DNA of 64,000 nt from Cladophialophora immunda (lineage: Eukaryota > Ascomycota > Eurotiomycetes > Chaetothyriales > Herpotrichiellaceae): positions 124,001 to 188,000 of the forward strand of contig NW_015622549.1 of the NCBI RefSeq assembly GCF_000835495.1. Reading direction: 5' to 3'. Shown piece by piece: positions 8,502 through 20,334 of this stretch (its first letter is position 1; every line of letters starts with the position of its first letter). The notes below the pieces were generated by a model. The model was not told the origin of the DNA and did not search any database. It was given only the letters and a program-made list of their open reading frames with translations. The position numbers and the translations under genes were made by a program.

Positions 8502-10466
8502 CTAGTCAATGCTCATGCTCATGATGCCTTCATTCGTTTCGGTCATGCCTTGCAAACCAATTTTCTTCGTTCCGTTATGACTGCTCCCGCTATTGCTGCG
8601 ATCCCCATGGCCATGCCCGGATCCCTTCGGTGGCAGTTTAGACCACGCTTTGTCGTTTGTTAGAACAGGGCTCTGTGGCAGGATAGGACTGCTTTGGACA
8701 CTCATGCCGGGGGACACCGCTCGGCGTTTGGTGTACGACGGGTCAAAGTCCTCTTCACGGCGTCGCTTGTTGTTAACTCGTCGGGCGACATCTCCGGCGG
8801 TAGGTGGGTTAGAAGCCAAGGGAGTGGTCGACCTAGATCTAGATCGGTTGAAATGCTTCAGGGCAGGATTGTCGACTAGTGATGAGCCAGGAGTATCCAT
8901 CATATCGTCGCTGATGGCGGAAGAGCTTTCGCGAGGTCGCAAAGATGGTGGTGGGGTTCGGTACCGCTCGTCAAATCCGTTCCAAAACCCTATGCCTGCG
9001 GAGTTCCTCTCGGCCTGTCGACTAAAGCTATCAGGGGGGAGCAGGCCTTTGTTGTCCATCATCATATCTTCGATCGACTCCTCTATGGGCTCCGCTGCAA
9101 AGTTGTTGTTCTGATGGGCAGCTATCGTCGGGGACTTTGGTTGAGAGACGGCCGGCTCATTCTCGTGTACTTGGCGAATGACTTCTGCCTCGCGTCGCGC
9201 TTCACTTTCGATTGGGGCGGCTTCTTCCAACAGCTGAGCACGAATTCGGGCAAAGCCTTTTGTCTTGGGAAGCAAATTGCCTCTGCGGGTTACAGCTCTG
9301 CGAATGACCTTTCTAGGGTCGTCGCCATTTGCGCCGTCCATGTCCGAAAGAGACTGGCCCCCGTTTGTTCTGACAGTGTTATTGTCTTCGCTATCTGATA
9401 GATGGAGATCGTTGGTGCCCAGACTTAAACTTTCGCGCCGAGACTGGACTTGTTGTTTGGTGAGCCCCGTTCCGAAGTAACTACCACCTGCGTTCTCAAC
9501 GCTTTTCAGAACGCCAGGTGACAAAGGTCCCGGTGAAGGCTTGGAGCTGTTCATGCTCACGCTGCTGGAGCTATGTTGGCTTTTGCCCTTGCGCGTGCGA
9601 GCTCTCCTAAAACTCATCAGGTTGGGCTGAAAGCTCATAAGACTTGCTTGTGCAGGAGATGGTTGATTGTTCATCCATTCCATCCCGGGGCTGTTCACCC
9701 AGCCTGGCATGGGCCCCGGGTTCAGCCTTGACGCCGCAGGGGTGCTCAATATTGCTTCGTCCAATTCACGGTCGATGGCCATGTCGTCCGAAGAAGTATC
9801 CGACTCGGAATCAGACTCAGAGCCCATCATGTTAACAGAGCTGACGGAGCTAGACAGGTTTGTTCTATCGTTTGACAATGACCACAAAGCATTCGACTGA
9901 TTGCTTGGTGAGTCAAGTACGGTATTCCCAAGACTTCTCCTTTGGGGTATTTGTATCCCTCTCCCTGTGATGGGCGAGGCATCTGGAGACGCTTCTGCAA
10001 GTGTGGAATGGTGCAAATTGGTGCACGCCCTTGTATAGTCCAGTCCTCGTGATCTTCTTGGGAGCATGGACGAGGGCGATCCGTAGACGTAGGACGAATC
10101 TAGCTTTGGTGATAACGGGATTCGTGGTATCGTGGGACCTGGGCTTGTTCCAGCGGCGTCTTTTGATGGCATGTGGAGGGATAGGCCCCGAGTATGTATA
10201 GGAGGACGAGCGGGTGTTGTGGGAGTAGTAATAGCCGAGTCATCCTTAGAGATTCGTCGCAAAGGTTCTCGAAAGGCGGGCGAGGGAGACAGAACGGGCT
10301 TGGGAGCGTCAGAGAGAGACCGTGGCTTTGGAGAGCCCTTGAAGGATGTTCTGGAGGATCGGGGAGTGCGTTCGCCTTCGCTCTGTTCAATCTGTTGCGT
10401 GAGATTCGACTTGGTCGGGGAAAGACCAAGCCCAATGGGCGCAGTATGGATACTTGCAGCCGACAT
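8502..10466 (-). CDS. Large disordered fungal protein, function unknown
   Basis: Single exon of 654 aa. I do not recognise a catalytic domain. It is rich in Ser, Pro, Thr and Arg with many SP/TP sites, consistent with phosphoregulation by proline-directed kinases. The blocks that look most ordered and probably conserved are RGLDYTRACTNLHHSTLAE (about residues 140-160) and FARIRAQLLEEAAPIESEA followed by RREAEVIRQVHENE (about 405-440). NKRRREEDFDPSYTKRR near the C-terminus looks like a bipartite nuclear localisation signal. A nuclear regulatory or cell-cycle role is only a guess. The upstream promoter is the 2.1 kb gap before hbs1. Confidence 0.75.
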   Translation of the reverse strand: MSAASIHTAPIGLGLSPTKSNLTQQIEQSEGERTPRSSRTSFKGSPKPRSLSDAPKPVLSPSPAFREPLRRISKDDSAITTPTTPARPPIHTRGLSLHMPSKDAAGTSPGPTIPRIPLSPKLDSSYVYGSPSSMLPRRSRGLDYTRACTNLHHSTLAEASPDASPITGRGIQIPQRRSLGNTVLDSPSNQSNALWSLSNDRTNLSSSVSSVNMMGSESDSESDTSSDDMAIDRELDEAILSTPAASRLNPGPMPGWVNSPGMEWMNNQPSPAQASLMSFQPNLMSFRRARTRKGKSQHSSSSVSMNSSKPSPGPLSPGVLKSVENAGGSYFGTGLTKQQVQSRRESLSLGTNDLHLSDSEDNNTVRTNGGQSLSDMDGANGDDPRKVIRRAVTRRGNLLPKTKGFARIRAQLLEEAAPIESEARREAEVIRQVHENEPAVSQPKSPTIAAHQNNNFAAEPIEESIEDMMMDNKGLLPPDSFSRQAERNSAGIGFWNGFDERYRTPPPSLRPRESSSAISDDMMDTPGSSLVDNPALKHFNRSRSRSTTPLASNPPTAGDVARRVNNKRRREEDFDPSYTKRRAVSPGMSVQSSPILPQSPVLTNDKAWSKLPPKGSGHGHGDRSNSGSSHNGTKKIGLQGMTETNEGIMSMSID

Positions 10467-12583
10467 TGTGAAAGACTGGACGTGTTACCGAAGCATCACC
10501 ATGATGGAGAGATGAACCATGTCGCGCGGGCTAGACAGTGATTTCACATTTCCAATGGGCAAGCGGCGGCCAAAAAATACAGGGATCCGACAGTGCGCCA
10601 GGAGGACCTTTGTCGAATGGTGACCTTGGTGGCGCGTAGTGGGCGGCTGCGTTGACTGAGAGTCCACCTCGAGATAATAAATGCGTGGGAAGAGGACGGG
10701 GGATTGACGATGCTCCTCGCAGCTGAGCCTGAAATAGGATCAAGGTAATGCTGTCCTATGCTGAACCCCGCTCGTGCTGGATATTGGGCCACTGAGACCG
10801 CAGTGGGTGATGGTAGGCCCTAAAGCGGCCGACATCTCCTATTCAACCCGGTAAGGTGCCGAGGAGACGAAACGCTAGTGACGATGCCTCAAAAGCATGG
10901 CTTTGAACAGTGGTCAATGTAGCAGCACTCATAGCTTAACTCCAAACACGCTCGTTCAACACCTTGAAAAGGTTTATTCCAGTATCCTGTCATGATTTTA
11001 TGAATCGAACGTCACGTTCTTCTTCGTTCCTTAATTGCTGCCTGACTTGACCCAAGTCTTTCGGATGGCTCGCCGTGCTGAACCGCCACCCGACTAACAG
11101 CTGTGTCTGCGGCAGAGGCTGTCATCATCCCCAAACATCTCCTTATCTGCCTAGAGGATGTAAGGCGTCATCTCGTCTGGCTGGTCTCCGAATTTCTGAA
11201 GCATGAGCACCCTGTCTTTTCGACCACGAGGACGAGCTGCAATGGCGGATTTGACCGAGTCATCAAAACTGATACAGCGCGGTGACAATATATTTGCCAT
11301 CAGCTATCGTGTTGCGAAGCTGCTGCCGCAGGGCTCCCAAGAAAACGCTACGGCCAGGCGCTCTCTTTCGGGCCCAATCGATGTTTTGCTGGGCAACTAT
11401 TTCACCCCCTGAAGCTCACGATAGGATGTTTTGACAGATGCTGGACGCAAGGAAAATGGCAAGAGTCTTATTTCTTTTGGCTTTGGGTAGCTTTGCCTTG
11501 CGTGTCAAGTTTAGCTCTTGAGGAGCCTAATTGAATGGGAGCCGCGGTCGGAGATCTATTCTTTGCTCCAATGGTGGACACACCGTCACATTTGTGGCTA
11601 GGGCGGTGTTGGCGTCGTCTTACAGTCGACGATACTGAAGAAGTGAGGCTTCATATTGTCGTGGTGAAGCTGGAGGCTTTTCAGTGCCCTTTTCTCCATT
11701 CTCAGCAAGGGTGTGATGGATCTGTGTGATGGCTCTGCTGGAGTACTGGAAATCGCGCAGGTCGAGGCCGATTTCAGTCCTTACCTCTCAGTTTCGCTTG
11801 ACCTCCTTGGACTAAACGGTCTCGATAATATCGATATTGCTTGTACCCCGAATACGGCCCACGAGATCACTGGCGCGAACCTAATCCAGGGCCATATTGA
11901 CTCTGTCCTTCGTGACTTCGACACCCACTGATGTTTTGATGATAGGAGCTTCCTCTCCAGCATGTATCCTCTGCACAGTAGTCATTGAGCAGTTAAATCG
12001 ATGGAGCATCGTAGTGCTTGCCGCCTTCTTCCGCTACTCTTACGTTAACGCACCTGGGAAGTAGAGGTGCAAGGAGACGAAGTCACAAGCGGTTTGGTTG
12101 AAGCGGCACGATCGAATCCCGCAAAGTCGTTCTTGTAACATGTGGTTCGCACAGGTCGTAGTGTTTGCAACGCCTCGCCGCTATTAGCATTCCTTTGAAG
12201 ACATTCCCCGCGCCAGTTCCGACGTCCGCTCGCCTCTCACAGCCACCAGTTCTCTCGAGTCACTTTCTCTCTGACACAGCTACGACGACGAGTCACAGCC
12301 GCCGGTGGCTTCAAGTCATTCCTTTGAAACGAAACAAGACAAGACCAGAAGAGGAATGAAAGCGTCAAAATAGGCGGTTGGAAATACCCTCTTGACGAAA
12401 ACTCTCGCACAACATCATCATCACTTGTCAATCAGATCTCTACCCCGCGACTGGCTCGGGTAGATGGTCACGGAATTCCAGTCACTAAGCGAATCCGCCC
12501 CTGTCTTGGAGCCCAAACCGCCACGATCGACCTCGTGTTCCCATCGCGATAACCAAATTCAACCCTGTTCGTCGACCACTGTC
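10467..12583. other. 2.1 kb intergenic region between two divergent genes
   Basis: Only short ORFs occur on either strand, for example 11535-11729 and 11713-11931. None has recognisable domains or a credible multi-exon model. It could hold a non-coding transcript; otherwise I see promoters only. Confidence 0.4.
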
Positions 12584-15158
12584 ATGTCGAATCGTCGAGT
12601 AAAGTCTCTGGCACTGGATGAGGACGACTACGATGATTACGAGGACTATGAGGGCGACTATGGAGACGACGGCGGTGACAATGAGCTTTCTGCAGAGGAC
12701 AAGGAACAAATGCAGCAAGGCACCAACAATGTGCGTGCAGCCTTGGGATCAGCATTCCCTGTTACGGACAATGAAATCCAAGAGGCGCTGTGGCATTATT
12801 ACTACGATGTTGGAAAATCTGTGGCATATCTCAAAAGTACGGGATCCCACCACTCCTTGAGCTTGGTTGAAAACTCACTGCGTTAGACAAGCAGAAACCT
12901 ACTCCTGTCGCTACAAAGAAGCAGATGAATGGCTCAAAGAGTAAGCTTGCTCTTCTACATTCCTCGTTTGCATCGCTTCCATGTCGCTATGGTCATGATA
13001 GCTTGGGACCGCGCCATTTCGGAAGGGATGCTGATAAACACCAAGATTCCGACTCCCTCGCCGCTTGCTCAAACCCATTTGCTGCAGCGGACTTCTTCAA
13101 AGATAGCCCATGGTTACAGATTCCTGAGCACCGAAAGGCAGAGATCATCATCACTCCCCTCTATCCGCGTCTTCGCCTTCTGGGTGGTGCGTCAAACACG
13201 GGCAAGATGTCTAAACTTGCGGCGCTTGCCGCTAAGCGAAGGCAGAAAGAAAATGAGAGACTTGACGCTCAAACCACAGCCGATACTGCATATCAGCAGG
13301 ACTACCTCTCTAGCTTGAGTAAACTGCGGATCAGCCAGCCATCAAGACCAAGGTCCAGATCAACCGATGCGTCAGAGTCCTCACTGGCAGGATCCCAGCC
13401 CCAGTCACAAAAGAAGGACCATGGGAGTGACCAGTCCACCGAAATGGAAAGCAAGCAAACATCTGCAGCAGGAACATCAGAAGCCACGCTTGTAGCCAAT
13501 CAGAATTTTCGGGCCGGTCCCTCGGCTTTCGCCAGTATCATGACCAGCCGCGACGCTGACATTTATCTTCCATCATCAACCGACCTTTTCTCCAAGGGAC
13601 TAAATGCTGAATCTTTTAATTTTGCAGAGCCGAGTCCGGACGATGTTGTGACCAAGGCACAGACTGCAAAAGGTCGGAGACAAGGCTGATCGAATTGAAG
13701 AGGGGCTGACCTGCTCGAATGTAGCCGCGACGTCGGCCACCTCTAAAGCCAAGGATACAAATCGAGCAAAATCGGCTTTGGCTGGTGGCATGCACGAGCT
13801 GTCCATCCAAGATGCTCCCAAAATCAAGAGCAAAAACATCGATGTGCTCGCAGAATACCAAAAAAATAAACGAAAAAATGCGGCAAACTTTGTAGTCATC
13901 GGTAAGCAGTCCCTGCTTGGCGAATTGAAAGAATGCACTGATTCCCCGAGGCCATGTCGATGCGGGCAAAAGCACCCTCATGGGTAGGCTGCTTTTTGAT
14001 TTGAAGGCGGTCGACCAAAGAACCTTGGACAAGTATCGACAAGAAGCTGAACGTATTGGCAAAGGTTCATTTGCCTTTGCATGGGTCTTAGATCAAGGCT
14101 CGGAAGAACGGGCTAGAGGCGTGACTATTGACATAGCCACCAACAAGTTCGAGACTGACAGGACCTGCTTTACTATCCTGGACGCCCCTGGTCATCGGGA
14201 CTTTGTGCCGAACATGATTGCAGGAGCTAGCCAGGCAGATTTTGCAGTCCTCGTCATTGACGCTTCGACGGGAAACTTCGAGTCTGGATTGAAGGGACAG
14301 ACGAAAGAACACGCGCTCCTGGTGAGATCCATTGGCGTCCAGCGAATCATTGTGGCCGTGAACAAGATGGATGTTGCGGAATGGTCCGAAAAAAGATTCG
14401 ATGAAATTCGCCAACAGATGGCCGCGTTCCTGAGCAGCGCGGGTTTCCAGTCAAAGAACGTGACCTTTGTCCCTTGCTCTGGCCTCGGAGGTGAAAACAT
14501 CCTGACTAGAGCCTCGGATTCAAGGTCGTTCTGGTACACTGGCCCAACGTTGGTGGAGGAGCTAGACAAGGCGGAGCCATCAACCCACGCACTAGACAAA
14601 CCTTTACGCATGATCATCAACGACGTTTTCAGAGGTGGTGTGCAGAACCCCCTGTCCGTGTCAGGGCGGTTGGACGCGGGCACCATCCAAGTCGGTGAAC
14701 AAGTGGTCATCATGCCCAGCGGTGAAAAGGCCCAGATCCGGAGCTTGGAGGTCGACGATGAACCTCAAGAGTGGGCGGTGGCGGGACAAAACGTGGTCCT
14801 CAATCTGACCGACATTGACCCCATACACCTGAAATCAGGAGATGTTCTCTGCAGCCCCCTATCACCGATCCAGAACATCGGTGAATTCAAAGCGAAGATA
14901 CTTGCATTCGATCATCTGACCCCAATGAATGTTGACGTGCACAAAGGACGCTTGCATGTGCCTGGTCGAATCAGTCAGCTCGTCGGTGTCTTGGACAAGT
15001 CATCAGGCACAGTAACGAAGAAGAAGCCGAAAATCGTCCAACCGGGAAATGTTGTGCGAGTCATTGTGCACCTAGATCAGGTTGTACCCTTGGAACCGCC
15101 TTCAAGGATTGTTCTCAGAGCCAATGGTGAAACTGTTGGGGCGGGCCTAATCGAGTGA
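12584..15158 (+). CDS. hbs1: Hbs1, translational GTPase of ribosome rescue
   Basis: Proposed exons: 12584-12836, 12887-12940, 13088-13672, 13725-13901 and 13951-15158 (758 aa), all in phase. The N-terminus has the acidic stretch and the Hbs1 helical domain (NVRAALGSAFPVTDNEIQEA, then LWHYYYDVGKSVAYLK). A disordered linker holds ADFFKDSPWLQIPEHR. The GTPase domain shows IGHVDAGKSTLMGRL (P-loop, created by the last splice), RGVTID, LDAPGHRDFVPNMI and VNKMD, followed by two EF-Tu-like barrels. With Dom34/Pelota it dissociates stalled ribosomes in no-go and non-stop decay. The third intron has a weak donor (GTCGGA) but a perfect CTGAC branch, and it corrects the frame. The acceptor of intron 2 is uncertain: AG at 13045 would add 14 aa. 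Confidence 0.93.
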
Positions 15159-15942
15159 GCTATGCAACCCGCCAGCAAGGCTGTCCCCAGATACGACGTC
15201 GCCAATGCATAGATTCAACTTGTAATTCTGGAGGATCTTACTCGAATCTGAGCAACAGGCCGAGCGTTCCGTTCCACATGGCCTAACGAAAGGAGAAACT
15301 TGTCATCTGGGGTTGGCTGCTGCTCCCTTCCTGTTCCGTCACCTTCGGGGCCAAAACTGGTGGCGTATGGGATATCATCCCGAAATCTCTGGCCTAGTGC
15401 AGATCTGAAACCGAACACTGAAATTCATGGGAGAATCGCCATCCTTTGGGCCCGCTCTTATCGGCTTTGTCATTCGCTCGCGAGCACTCGCATGGCTGGA
15501 GCAGAGGCTGAGCCATCCAGGCAGTTCCATCGTCTATACCGGGGACCTCATTGCCTGAGACGTTGGCGGACCTGTGGGCTGCTTATTCTATCCTTCATTT
15601 TACAATGTAACATCTATTCTGGTCAACCATGTCTATCCCAAGGGGCATGGAGGAGTGTACTTCATCCAGTTCAAAATGGACCCTGCCGCCGCCTTTTCAT
15701 GCTTCTCAATTTCCTACAAGCACTTCGTTCTTTTCGTTGCAGGCACTCATAGAGTCCTTTCATTCGTTTTTCCACGCGGCGCAGTGCGCACGTCCATTCG
15801 TTCTCAATCTATTCAGTCGTTCGTTTCGCCCAGGCTTCGGATCTGTGTTTCGATAGCCGAAACTGTTAAGATCTGCTGCTACTACAGATACTGTCTCCAA
15901 TCGTTCGTTCGGCTTTTCTGACACGAACTCTTTTCCAACGGC
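15159..15942. other. Intergenic region upstream of the AA14-like gene
   Basis: Short ORFs only, none recognisable. The last 200 nt are C/T-rich, as expected of a fungal promoter and 5' leader. Confidence 0.5.
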
Positions 15943-17299
15943 ATGGCTGCAGCATTGATTCTTTCAGGGTTAGCCCTGGCTGGAGTGGTCCAAGCCCACA
16001 TTGCGGCTTTTGCTAAGGGCATGTACTGCGAGAACGGTACAGACCCTTCAAACCCGAATTTCAACTCCAACTCCCCGGTGTCACCGTTGTATAACCTTAC
16101 CCAGGACCACTGGTGGTTCCAACACGATCGAGGATGTGATGCTGTTCCACCACCTCCTGGGGTCTTCCTCGAGTTGCCGGCCGGCGGCTCCTTCGACGTC
16201 GATCTTGCGAACAACCAAGCATTCTCCAATCTGTCCTATGGGGGCTCGAAGACTTCGGAATGGCCGGATGGTGGCACGCACCCAGAGGACTGGAACGGTG
16301 GCGGTGTGGGTGAGGGATGTATCCAAGACGGCGGTTACATGCATGTGCAGAACCAGAGCATGGCTCAAGGAACTGCGTTTGCTATTGCATATGAAAGTGA
16401 TCTTGCCGCCATCACATTGGAAGACTTGGTTGTGTTTACTGTGCTTGAGCACACTCCCTGGAAACGGGCAGCAACCTACCAGGTTCCAGCGGCAATGCCC
16501 GCATGCCCGGAGGGCGGATGTGTAAGTTGTCCTCGTCTTCCCAGCCCACTTTGTAGCCTGGGGCTGCTTTTTGGGATTCCACTAGCATGATTCCAGGCTG
16601 ATCAATGCTTTCCAGACTTGTGCTTGGCTTTGGGTGCCGAAGGGATGTGGTCAGCCCAACATCTATATGCAGGGCTTCAAATGCATGGTCACGGGGGCTA
16701 CGTCCACCATTCCTCTAGCAAAGGCCCAAGCACCCGTAATGTGTGACACCGACCCTTCCAAATGCGTCAAAGGAGCAAAGCAAATGATCGTGTGGAATCA
16801 ACTCACCGGAAACAATGTCGTGACAACCGGTTTACAAACGCCCGCTTACAATACACGCAACGGTTTCACGCCAGGCCCGCAGGATGATATCTTTGAAGGC
16901 GCTCCTTCTGCGCCAGTAGGACCGGCATCCTCCTCTACGACTGCTTCCAGCTCGGTCTTCATCTCTGCTACTGCGCCTGCAGAGACACAAGTGCGATCCC
17001 TCTCTTGGACGACTAGCACTGTTAGCACCTCCGGCTCTGGATCGTCATCCATGGCCCTTTCGACCACGACCTTCTTCCTCTCACCATCGTCGACGACCTT
17101 GGCGACAATTGTAAAGCCAGCCTCCACGACAAGCGACGTTGCCTCTGTTCCCGTTGCGCCAGTGTCCTCCAGCAGCATAAGCCCTGAGACAGTGACCGTT
17201 AGTGTGACGGTCACTGTTTCTGCTTCTGGTTCAACGCCTACGGGTTTGCGACACTTCAAGGGATGCTGGGTGGAGGAAGACGAGGAAGTGGATGGCTGA
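15943..17299 (+). CDS. Secreted AA14-like lytic polysaccharide monooxygenase
   Basis: Exons 15943-16521 and 16616-17299 (94-nt intron, GTAAGT donor) give about 420 aa. Residues 1-18 form a signal peptide ending VVQA, so the mature protein begins with His19, as required for the copper histidine brace. Family-like blocks follow: AAFAKGMYCENGT, TQDHWWFQHDRGCDAVPPPP, EDLVVFTVLEHTPWKR, PACPEGGC-TCAWLWVP (created by the splice), IYMQGFKCMVTGATS and CVKGAKQMIVWNQLTGNNVV. These resemble AA14 enzymes, first described as xylan-active LPMOs in basidiomycetes. The second brace His is probably in GGYMHVQNQS. A long Ser/Thr/Val-rich tail follows the catalytic domain. No CBM is seen and the last 30 residues do not look like a GPI signal, so the 3' end may carry another intron. 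Substrate is unknown. Confidence 0.75.
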
Positions 17300-17911
17300 G
17301 GACGAACTTTTCTGCCTCAACGACGAGAGTGTTGGCGTTGGGCTGGCACAGTCACCAAGTGTGTGGACTTTGACCTTTTGTACATATATTCATTGAAGTT
17401 TTTTTGGTCCTTCACGCCCCTGCAAGGGAGCAACGGACAAACATTTTTCTTGACCCTAGAGATACCTACAGATTCCCGTGTTTGGGGCTTCTCTGTAATG
17501 CTTGCTGGTTGCTTCACGGTGTCACGGTGTTACGCTCACCTCAATTGCTCTAAAGCGGCATCAGTCTCTCCAATTCAGCCAAGATAGATCCTATCGAACT
17601 TGACGTACACTGATACTGGCTGGCAGCTCGCAACCCATCTTCCTGAATTCTTGCGAGCACGACTATGAAAGAGTCATGGCCTCATCCTGCACTCGGCATC
17701 TACCAGGCCAAACAAAGGGCGACTGCGAGGTGTTCAAGAAAGACTCGGGCTCCCTCTAGCCTCGCATAGCCAACATTCCATTCCATCGCCTCATGGCCTG
17801 TGCACATCACAACGCGGCTCTAGGGATGAAATTTCATGCACACACACTCATGGTTCCAACCTCACCATGTTCGTTCCTTACCGGTGTCGTTGGCTGTGAG
17901 CATCCTTCAAG
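17300..17911. other. Intergenic region between the two secreted-protein genes
   Basis: No gene is seen. It presumably contains the AA14-like 3' UTR and the promoter of the Ser/Thr-rich gene. Confidence 0.5.
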
Positions 17912-20334
17912 ATGTCTCAATTCCACTCCTTTCTCATATTTGCCGGCGTTCTCTTTCACGTTGCATATGGTTATGTTGATTTCGGGTCCTTGACTCTCCC
18001 CATTGAAGCCTTCTACCAACCCACTCCAAGACCAAACCAGTTGGCTGGTGGATTTGATCTCCGCTATGAGGTTCTTCCGTCCATGATCACGGCGGTTGCA
18101 CCGTCAGTCACGATCGCGGCCAATGGAACCCACCAAACGATGTACAGCCTTCATTACCATCACTACTTCAGCAAGACACGGCAGGGCAGAGGGGTTTTCG
18201 ACAAGCGTGGAGTGTTTGCAGGCGACCCTCCCATCGCAACATGCACTCCTTGTGGCGGAGGAAGTGTTACCTCTACTCCTTCTGGCACGACCACGTCTAC
18301 TTTGCCATGCACAACCCATACATATCATGTGAATCTGTTCCCGACCGTATCTCCAGGCGGTGAGACTGACTGTGCTCTTCAGGGCGTCTTCGATTTCCCC
18401 CCACAGACGACAACTGCATCATGCTACGACACGAACTACAGCGGCGTCTTCCAATCGAGCACCTCGTCATCTAGTGGCCTACCGTGCTGTTTCACGATCC
18501 CTGCGTCATGTCGAATGAATAGCACAATGAGCAGCACCACCAGCACCTCGTTCATGGCCTCGACTGGAGTCTTCAGATCGACATCCACGTCTACGACAAC
18601 ATCGCTTAGCTCCACAACTACAAGCTCCAGATCTTCCCTGACCATACCAAGCAGCACCAGTGGAATCTCCTCCCAATCCCAGGGCCCTATACTCAACAGC
18701 GCAAGCTCCTCGACGTCTACAAGAATCACAGTCACCGTTATCAGTGGAACTACCGTGGTCATGACGACTACGTCCAGCTCAACGTCGAAGTTGACACCTA
18801 CCACAAGCATGGCAAGTTCTTCGGTGGTTTCCAGCCAGCCGTATACCTCTCCTTCACTCTCAAGCTCCTCGACCAGCACCACCAGCCTGTCAATCATCGT
18901 CATTTCAAGCACCACAATCGCAATTACAAATTCTGGCACCACCAGTTCAACAGTTGTAAGCGGATCATCTTCCTTGTCCACGTTAACCATAATCACCGGC
19001 ACCGTGTCGAGCGCGTCGACCACTTCTTCTTCAGTCTCGCTCATCACGACAGCAGTGCCAAACACCATCATAGGATGCGGGCAAGCTTCCGGTAGTGGTA
19101 TCGTCAGTATGTACTTTGCATTCCTCCATTAAACAGGCACGCCACTGACTCGACCGCAGTGGGCACAGGCACGGTATACCTAGGAGGCACACCGATAGTC
19201 ACCTCGGGAACCGCCAGTGGTACGGGTTTTGAAGTCTTTCTGTCCAGCATTCCTCTGACTCTTTTGTTTTCTACATTGAAGTTCAAATTCTGACTCTTGT
19301 CGGTCCAGGCTATGCGAACAATGTCTCTGGCTGCGGCACCATCATCGCCACGTCAGGCACGTTCACGGGGTCCGCTGAGATCACGGGCTGTGCGTAAACT
19401 TCCTCGATTGCGCTGACCACTCGAAGAATACATAGCTGACACAGTACAGGCGGTTCGGGCTCCGGCACTGGTACATTGACTGGCACAGGAACCGTCTGGC
19501 CGGCTTATGGAGGGGGACTGATCTCGCTGGTCACCTCGGGCACGGTCAGCGGCACTGGCAACTTCAGCGGCTGCGGGATCCTGGTACGTATCATGCCACG
19601 AAAATCATCCCATGCCTGGTCTTTCGCGTGATTAGGGCGTCCTATACCAGCCAATTGCCCATCTAACTCTCTGGTGTTCCTTGCAGACCGGTTCCGGCAC
19701 CTTCGTGGCAACGACAGGTTCACCCGTCGTGATCTCGCCCTCGACCACGCCGACCCCGACTTCCAGACTGACCAAGACCGTCAGCGTGTATCTCTCCTAC
19801 TGTCCGGACCCCATGGGCGTGAACGACATGCTGCGCCTTGCCGGCGGCAGCGGCGGCGGGGTGAGCTCCAACATGACGTCTTCGAGTCCGAGCGGCGCAT
19901 ATCCCAACTCTACCGCCCCCTATTCGTCTTTGCACTCGAATTCGACCCTCTCCACGAGCAACTCCACCGGTCCCAACCCGCTGTGCCAGACGTGCCCCAA
20001 CTCGGTGGGGATCTGCTGTCCGCCGACCGTGCACTGCTCGGCGGACGACGGCAAGTGCCCGCTCTACGCGCTGGAGAACTCGGGCAACACCATCAACGGG
20101 TACCTGATCGCGCAGGTGATGAACAGCTCGGCGCCCGTGGCGGGACGCAAGAAGGTCCGGGCGCTGGAGAAGAAGACGAACCACAACAACGCCTGGCGAG
20201 GTGAGGAGAGTCACGACGCCACAGCACCGCTGAAGGGGTTTGGGGGCAGGGACTTGCTGGATCTGGAGGCCGGGGTGGAGAGGCAGTTGCAGAGGCACAG
20301 AGAGAGGAAGAGGGCTCATAAGAAACAGTTCTAG
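17912..20334 (+). CDS. Secreted Ser/Thr-rich cell-surface protein with Cys-rich C-terminal domain
   Basis: Five exons in phase: 17912-19106, 19160-19219, 19309-19389, 19450-19583 and 19687-20334, 705 aa. A signal peptide (HSFLIFAGVLFHVAYG) leads a roughly 170-residue N-terminal region with several Cys and a KR site. A mucin-like region of about 230 residues, almost only Ser/Thr/Val/Ile, follows. Exons 2-5 encode imperfect Gly/Ser/Thr repeats built on GTGT..., VTSGT.SG and FSGCG. The C-terminal part has CQTCPNSVGICCPPTVHC, then SADDGKCPLY, and ends in a highly charged tail (RQLQRHRERKRAHKKQF) instead of a GPI signal. I do not recognise a family. A heavily O-glycosylated wall or matrix protein is the likely role. 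It sits directly downstream of the AA14-like gene on the same strand. Confidence 0.75.

Noticed and set aside
12084..12130. GATCGAATCCC segment suggestive of a tRNA T-arm
   Set aside because: No cloverleaf partner stems found around it.
10467..12583. Hidden gene in the 2.1 kb gap
   Set aside because: Only short ORFs without domains or joinable splice phases; left as intergenic.
18436..19071. 211-aa minus-strand ORF rich in Val/Asp/Glu
   Set aside because: It is the complement of the Ser/Thr repeat region, where such a frame arises from codon bias.
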